NCBI GenBank assembly: GCA_023421245.1
Contig: JAEZTV010000033.1
Span: 62,001 to 126,000, forward strand
DNA length: 64,000 bases
DNA from: Bacillota bacterium
Lineage (GTDB): Bacteria; Bacillota; Clostridia; Oscillospirales; Ruminococcaceae
Direction: 5' to 3'
The translations under genes and the position numbers were made by a program. Below the pieces are notes generated by a model. It worked only from the letters and a program-made list of their open reading frames with translations. It did no database searches and had not been told where the DNA came from. This document shows, piece by piece, positions 59,529 to 64,000 of this stretch (positions are counted from its first letter, which is position 1; every line of letters starts with the position of its first letter).

Positions 59529-61979
59529 CTATACTATGCCGTCAAAGCTTGTGTCGACAAACACACTTGCACTGCGCGAGATGGGCAGCGCCGCATATGT
59601 ACAAAGCACCTCGTGCAGCATGGCTCGGGTTTTGGTGTCGCCGCGGCATTTTATTACCAGCCGGTAGCGGTAACGCCCCGCAACCCGAAGCATGGCAGAT
59701 GGCACCGGCCCCAGCACCCGAACCGGCAGTTCGCGGTAGCGTTCTTTCACACATTTTTGCAGAATGCGCAAAAACTCCTGCGTACCGCGCAGTGCCGTGC
59801 CTTCGTTTTCCGCAGAAAAGCCTGCGATACAAAAGCTGCAAAAGGGCGGGTAGAGCAGATGCTTGCGGCCGAGGATCTCACCCTCAAAAAAGCCGGGGTA
59901 ATCCTGTGCGGCGGCAAGTGCAATTACCTCATGATCAGGGGTGTAGGTCTGGATATACGCGCGTCCTTGCTTGCCGCCGCGCCCCGAACGCCCTACCACC
60001 TGCGTAAGCAACGAAAAAGCGCGCTCGGTACCTCGGAAATCGGCAGAATAGAGCATTTTATCTGCACTGAGCACCCCGACAAGGCTGACGTTGCCAAAAT
60101 CCAGTCCTTTGGCAACCATCTGGGTGCCGATTAAGATATCGTACTCGCCGCGTGCAAAGCTTGCAAAATATTCATCGTACGAGTACCGCGCCATGGTGGT
60201 ATCTGCGTCCATGCGCAGGATTCTGGCCTGCGGAAACAGCGCCTCAAGCTCATCCTCCGCCTTCTGCGTGCCAAGACCGAGGCTTTTAATATGCTCGCTG
60301 CCGCAATGTGCGCATTCGGTTTGCGGCGTATGCAGATACCCGCAGTAATGGCACATCAGCTTATCGTTTGCCTTGTGGTAGGTAAGCGCGATCGAACAGT
60401 TTTTGCAGGTGAGCACCTCGCCGCAGTCGGCACAGGCAATTAGGGTATGGTAACCGCGGCGATTTAAAAACAGGATGGTCTGTTCACCTGCGGTCAGGTT
60501 CTTTTCTATCTCCTGTGCAAGCGGGGAACTGATAGCGCCCGTGTTGCCCCTGTGCACCTCGTCGCCCATATTAACCACCACAACCTCGGGCAGCCCCGCA
60601 CTGCCAAAACGCTCGTTGAGCCGGAACAGGTGGTAGCGGCCCGCCTGCGCGTGGTAGTAGCTCTCCACATCAGGGGTAGCCGAGGCCAGCAGCAAAAGGC
60701 AATTGTTCTGCCGACAGCGAAACCGTGCAACATCCCGCGTATGGTAGCGCGGCGCACTCTCTGATTTATAGGTGTGCTCCTGCTCTTCATCCATAATAAT
60801 AAGCCCGAGGTTTGCAAAGGGCGCAAACACCGCCGAGCGTGTACCCACAACAATCGATACCGCACCCGCGCGGATGCGCTTGTATTCATCCAGCCGTTCG
60901 CCAAGCGAGAGCGCGCTGTGCAGCACCGCTACACGGTCACCGAATACCGCATAGAAACGCGACAGCATCTGCGGGGTAAGAGATATCTCGGGCACAAGCA
61001 CAATCGCCTGTCTGCCCATCGCCAGCACATCGGCAATAAGCTTTAAAAAGACATGCGTTTTGCCGCTGCCGGTAACACCAAACAGCAGTGCAGTTTCGGG
61101 TTTTGCGCCCTTCATCAGCGCGGAAAGGCGATCGCTTACCGCTTGCTGCTGCCGGTTTAAGCCCGGCGGCTCGCTTTGCTGCTTGGGCACATCGTCGTAG
61201 GGTGTGCGCAGCACCTCACGCTCGAAATATTCCAGCGCGCCGCGTTTTTGCATCGCATCGAGCGTCTGCTTGGAAGCCGCGGTATAGTATTTTATCTCCT
61301 TAACCGATGCGCTGCCGCACGACTCGAGCAGTTCAATGACCGCGCGCTGCCTCGGCGTTGCATTGGAAATCTGGGCATCCTCGGCAAGGCGTGCCATCAG
61401 GATACGCTCGTCCTTGGTTTTGCGCTGGGCGCGTTCCGCCTTGATGACAACTTTCTGCGAAATCAAGGCTCTCAGTGCCGCCGCGCGCGGCGAGATTTTC
61501 GCACCCGCAAGCAAGGCTTTTTCGCTGACCGGGCTGCGTTTGGTGAGCAGAAACTCCACAATCCGCTTTTGTTCTTCGCTAGCAAGCTCTCGCTCAGACT
61601 GCAAAAAGTCAGGCGCAATGCTATATACCGAGGATATCTGCATATTAAGCCCAGCGGGCAGAACAAGGCGTGCCGCCTCGTACCATGTGCACAGCGTCTG
61701 GCGCTTTAAAAACCCAACGAGCGCAAGCATCTCGGCCGTCAGCAGCGGCGTTTCATCCAAAAGCTCGGCAATTGGTTTGAGTGCCGTATCGCTTTCCTGC
61801 TCACAGAGCGCCATTACAAGGCCCTGCCGCTTACGGTTTGCACCGCCAAACGGAACGAGCACCCTTGCGCCAACCTGCACGGCATCACGCAGTTCCCCTG
61901 GCACCAGATAGCTGTAGTCCTTATCAAAATGCAGCGCTACCTTATCGACGGCAACGCGTGCAACAAGCTGTGCCGGCAT
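59529..61979 (-). CDS. priA: Primosomal protein N', replication restart helicase
   Basis: An 816-residue superfamily 2 helicase. The N-terminal 3'-DNA-binding domain (VDKVALHFDKDYSYLVPGEL) is followed by a winged-helix part, Walker A GVTGSGKTHVFLKLI, DEEQEHTYK (Walker B) and ATPDVESY. Eight zinc cysteines are present (CADCGEVLTCKNC, CHYCGYLHTP, CAHCGS), then motif V/VI GTQMVAKGLDF and QVVGRSGRGG. It reloads the replisome at stalled forks. The start at ATG 61977-61979 has GGGGGAG upstream. A 231-bp gap without other features separates it from def. Confidence 0.96.
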   Translation of the reverse strand: MPAQLVARVAVDKVALHFDKDYSYLVPGELRDAVQVGARVLVPFGGANRKRQGLVMALCEQESDTALKPIAELLDETPLLTAEMLALVGFLKRQTLCTWYEAARLVLPAGLNMQISSVYSIAPDFLQSERELASEEQKRIVEFLLTKRSPVSEKALLAGAKISPRAAALRALISQKVVIKAERAQRKTKDERILMARLAEDAQISNATPRQRAVIELLESCGSASVKEIKYYTAASKQTLDAMQKRGALEYFEREVLRTPYDDVPKQQSEPPGLNRQQQAVSDRLSALMKGAKPETALLFGVTGSGKTHVFLKLIADVLAMGRQAIVLVPEISLTPQMLSRFYAVFGDRVAVLHSALSLGERLDEYKRIRAGAVSIVVGTRSAVFAPFANLGLIIMDEEQEHTYKSESAPRYHTRDVARFRCRQNNCLLLLASATPDVESYYHAQAGRYHLFRLNERFGSAGLPEVVVVNMGDEVHRGNTGAISSPLAQEIEKNLTAGEQTILFLNRRGYHTLIACADCGEVLTCKNCSIALTYHKANDKLMCHYCGYLHTPQTECAHCGSEHIKSLGLGTQKAEDELEALFPQARILRMDADTTMARYSYDEYFASFARGEYDILIGTQMVAKGLDFGNVSLVGVLSADKMLYSADFRGTERAFSLLTQVVGRSGRGGKQGRAYIQTYTPDHEVIALAAAQDYPGFFEGEILGRKHLLYPPFCSFCIAGFSAENEGTALRGTQEFLRILQKCVKERYRELPVRVLGPVPSAMLRVAGRYRYRLVIKCRGDTKTRAMLHEVLCTYAALPISRSASVFVDTSFDGIV

Positions 61980-62016
61980 AGCCGTCTCCCCCTTTTGCAG
62001 CCAATAATCATAGACA

Positions 62017-62054
62017 CCCAACCCGCGCATACGGCATCGGGTTGGGCGTTTTCT
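62017..62054. other. Hairpin between rpoZ and priA
   Basis: CCCAACCCG (62017-62025) pairs with CGGGTTGGG (62038-62046). The T-rich tail (CGTTTTCTT) is on the plus strand, opposite to the genes. It may block antisense transcription or modulate priA expression. Confidence 0.5.
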
Positions 62055-62064
62055 TGCAGCTTTG

Positions 62065-62340
62065 TTAGTTTTCGATCTGTTCTCCAATGTGAGGAGCTTC
62101 GATCAGATGGTACTTTTCATCCTTCAGCTCTTCCACCGCAATCTTCACCGGCTTTGCCTGCAGGTAGTATCGGTTGCTGCCAAGGTCGGCGGGCAGCTTT
62201 CCGTTATTGCGTTCAATCAAATCCTTTTTGATTGCCTCAACCTCGTCGGTAATCTCTCTTGCACGTTTTGCAACGCCGATGACAAGCGAAAAGTAGCTCG
62301 CGTCATCCTTTAATATCTCTGCTATTGCGGGTCTAAGCAT
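62065..62340 (-). CDS. rpoZ: RNA polymerase omega subunit
   Basis: A 91-residue protein with LRPAIAEILKDDASYFSLVIGVAKRAREI and VKIAVEELKDEKYHLIE, matching Firmicutes omega. ATG 62338-62340 (MLRPAI) is used because GAGGT lies 8 bases upstream; the open frame reaches 62358. It overlaps the end of gmk by 8 bases. Confidence 0.93.
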   Translation of the reverse strand: MLRPAIAEILKDDASYFSLVIGVAKRAREITDEVEAIKKDLIERNNGKLPADLGSNRYYLQAKPVKIAVEELKDEKYHLIEAPHIGEQIEN

Positions 62341-62944
62341 CGGATAGCACCTCTTCAATCATATACTTCATATTTACAGTCTTGCATTTTCGGCATAAAA
62401 TAATCGCTTTTAGCTTTTCTATTGCACAATCGATTACATCGTTGACCACAATGTAGTCGTATTTATCGGCCATACGAATCTCATCCAAGGCCGCTTCCAG
62501 ACGTTTTTTTACCGCATCGGGAGACTCGGTGTTTCTGCCGACGAGACGTTTTTTAAGCTCCTGCAGCGACGGCGGCATAATAAAGATATAAATTGCCTGT
62601 TCGCCATGCTCCATCAGGCCGATGGCACCCGCAACATCAATCTCTAAAATAACATCGTAGCCCTCGTCAAGGCTTTTGCTTACATAATCTCGCGGCGTGC
62701 CGTAGTAGTTGCCGCAGTAGGATGTAAATTCAAGCATATCGCCGTCAGAAATCTTCTGCTGAAACTCCTGCATCGATACAAAAAAATAGTTTTTCCCGTT
62801 TATTTCGTCCTCTCGCGGCGGGCGCGTGGTGGCCGAAACAGAATAGCGTACGCGCTGGTCCTCGTTTTGCAGCTCGCGCAGCAGGGTACCCTTGCCGCTG
62901 CCCGAAGGACCTGAAACCACGATTAACACGCCACGACTACTCAT
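62333..62944 (-). CDS. gmk: Guanylate kinase
   Basis: A 203-residue nucleotide kinase (GMP to GDP). It has the P-loop VVSGPSGSGKGTL, SATTRPPREDEINGKNYFF (GMP-binding), DVILEIDVAGAIG and RNTESPDAVKKRL. The start overlaps the end of remA by 8 bases. Confidence 0.96.
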   Translation of the reverse strand: MSSRGVLIVVSGPSGSGKGTLLRELQNEDQRVRYSVSATTRPPREDEINGKNYFFVSMQEFQQKISDGDMLEFTSYCGNYYGTPRDYVSKSLDEGYDVILEIDVAGAIGLMEHGEQAIYIFIMPPSLQELKKRLVGRNTESPDAVKKRLEAALDEIRMADKYDYIVVNDVIDCAIEKLKAIILCRKCKTVNMKYMIEEVLSDA

Positions 62945-63206
62945 CCTCGTTCAACTCCTCATCTTCATTGTCACGGTAGGTAAGCCGGTTTGCCACCGTT
63001 TCAGGCTGTATGGCGGAGAGGATAACATGGTCACTGTCGGTGATAATGACGGCACGCGTCCTTCTGCCGTACGTCGCATCAATCAGCGAACCGCGGTCGC
63101 GTGCCTCCTGGATAACGCGTTTAATGGGAGCCGATTCGGGGCTCACGATGGCAACCAAACGGTTTGCCGATACCATGTTTCCAAATCCGATATTAATCAG
63201 CTTCAT
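62937..63206 (-). CDS. remA: DUF370 regulator RemA-like
   Basis: An 89-residue protein that starts KLINIGFGNMVSANRLVAI and continues with SPESAPIKRVIQEARDRG and DATYGRRTRAVIITDS. In Bacillus, RemA is a ring-forming DNA-binding activator of biofilm matrix and osmoprotection genes. The start is ATG 63204-63206 with GAAGGAG upstream. Its place between yicC and gmk is the usual one. Confidence 0.94.
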   Translation of the reverse strand: MKLINIGFGNMVSANRLVAIVSPESAPIKRVIQEARDRGSLIDATYGRRTRAVIITDSDHVILSAIQPETVANRLTYRDNEDEELNEDE

Positions 63207-63271
63207 ATGCTTATTCTCCTTCTTTGCAAACGGCACTGTGCCGCTGCAAAGGACCCTGCTTTAAGAGCGGG

Positions 63272-64000
63272 CTACTCTATGTTCTGGATCTGTTCGCGTA
63301 TCTTTTCGATCTCTGCCTTCATATCCACAACCAATCGGGCAAGCTCCACATCCTGTGCCTTGGAACCGATGGTATTGGTTTCGCGGTTAATCTCCTGCAC
63401 CAAAAAATCCAGCTTTCGGCCCGTCTGTCCGCCCTCGTCAAGCAACTGCGAAAACTGGGCAAGGTGGCTTTTCAGGCGAACCGTTTCTTCGTCTACACAC
63501 ACACGGTCGGCATAGATAGCGGCCTCGGTCATGAGGCGGGCTTCTTCAATGTTTTTATCCTGCAGTACCTCGCTCATCTTAGCAAACAGGCGCTCACGGT
63601 ACTGCGCAACCGTCTGCGGAGAGCGCTCCTCAACCTTTTGCACCGCTTCACCGAGAAACGCAAGGCGGCAGAGCATATCCTGCTTTAAGCGCAGGCCTTC
63701 GGCCTCGCGCATTGAAACAAATGCAGAGAGCGCCTGCTCACAAACCGTTTTCACACCCTGCCAGATGATCTCCTCCTCCGGCAGTTCCTTGCGCACCATG
63801 AAGATATCGCTAAACTGTGCAAGCATCGAAAGAGAGATGTCGTCATGAACCGAAAGCCCGTCGCGATCATCAAGCTCGGCCGCGAGTGTGCGCAAGCCCT
63901 TGACATAGGATGCGGCAAGCTCCCCATTAATCTCCACCTTTGCATCGCTGCCCTCAAGTGTGAGGATGGTAACATTCACCTCTACCTTGCCGCGTGCTGC
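63272..64000 (-). CDS. YicC-family endoribonuclease, N-terminus outside window
   Basis: The frame is open to the right edge (ARGKVEVNVTIL precedes codons at 63979), so about 50 residues are missing from a protein usually near 290 residues. Conserved parts are RLKSHLAQFSQLL, GRKLDFLVQEINRETNTIGSKA and VVDMKAEIEKIREQIQNIE at the C-terminus. YicC/YloC proteins are endoribonucleases involved in RNA turnover. It heads the visible part of the remA-gmk-rpoZ operon. Confidence 0.93.
   Translation of the reverse strand, partial: AARGKVEVNVTILTLEGSDAKVEINGELAASYVKGLRTLAAELDDRDGLSVHDDISLSMLAQFSDIFMVRKELPEEEIIWQGVKTVCEQALSAFVSMREAEGLRLKQDMLCRLAFLGEAVQKVEERSPQTVAQYRERLFAKMSEVLQDKNIEEARLMTEAAIYADRVCVDEETVRLKSHLAQFSQLLDEGGQTGRKLDFLVQEINRETNTIGSKAQDVELARLVVDMKAEIEKIREQIQNIE

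Noticed and set aside
1..64000. CRISPR arrays, tRNA or rRNA genes
   Set aside because: No regularly spaced direct repeats and no cloverleaf or rRNA-like stretches were recognised on either strand.

Overview
The window looks like a chromosomal segment of an anaerobic, low-to-mid GC Gram-positive bacterium of the class Clostridia, probably an Oscillospiraceae/Ruminococcaceae-type organism. The reasons are the yicC-remA-gmk-rpoZ-priA-def-fmt-rsmB-rlmN-prpC-pknB-rsgA-thiN gene order, Firmicutes-type promoters and Shine-Dalgarno sites, many TTG starts, MalF/MalG-type sugar importers with lipoprotein binding proteins, and a cellobiose phosphorylase. The genus cannot be read from the sequence alone. 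No rRNA, tRNA or CRISPR array was seen.

Region by region. (1) 1-1470: edge-truncated gene for a double-HTH MerR-type regulator, a decayed GH43 fragment and a possible IS remnant with a perfect 22-bp inverted repeat. (2) 1471-10551, minus strand: LacI-controlled sugar locus with binding protein, two permeases, two FAD-dependent oxidoreductases and a HAD phosphatase; three AGACCGGTCT operator-like palindromes lie at its two promoters. (3) 10552-18940: decayed surface-protein tail, YgiQ radical SAM protein, membrane-anchored polysaccharide deacetylase, B12-binding radical SAM protein and UGT-type glycosyltransferase. (4) 19243-35093: plant-sugar/sugar-acid island. A nine-gene minus-strand set (gntR, split transketolase, GarR-like reductase, zinc dehydrogenase, GH51 arabinofuranosidase, KDG-type kinase, KDPG-type aldolase, galactonate-dehydratase-like enolase-superfamily enzyme) follows a second ABC importer. 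Both promoters carry a shared GntR-type operator motif. A GH2 glycosidase and a glycerate kinase follow on the plus strand. (5) 35393-39661: MFS exporter with leader-peptide attenuator and an in-frame TGA, SDR protein, MarR-flavodoxin pair. (6) 39803-43724: two paralogous beta-helix lipoproteins. (7) 44168-50262: YebC, cellobiose phosphorylase with a LacI regulator, small proteins. (8) 50337-64000, minus strand: housekeeping cluster for translation, replication restart, nucleotide metabolism and Ser/Thr phospho-signalling.

How it works together: the two ABC systems import oligosaccharides or sugar acids that are hydrolysed inside the cell (GH51, GH2, GH94 phosphorolysis) and sent into KDG/KDGal-type aldol cleavage, transketolase exchange and glycerate. 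The most noteworthy non-coding feature is a mosaic family of palindromic repeats (37.07-37.35 kb, 43.83-43.94 kb, 54.89-55.35 kb, a possible fragment near 19.0 kb). The copies share hairpin modules in different orders and show at least one compensatory base-pair change. One copy splits the rlmN-prpC junction of the housekeeping cluster.
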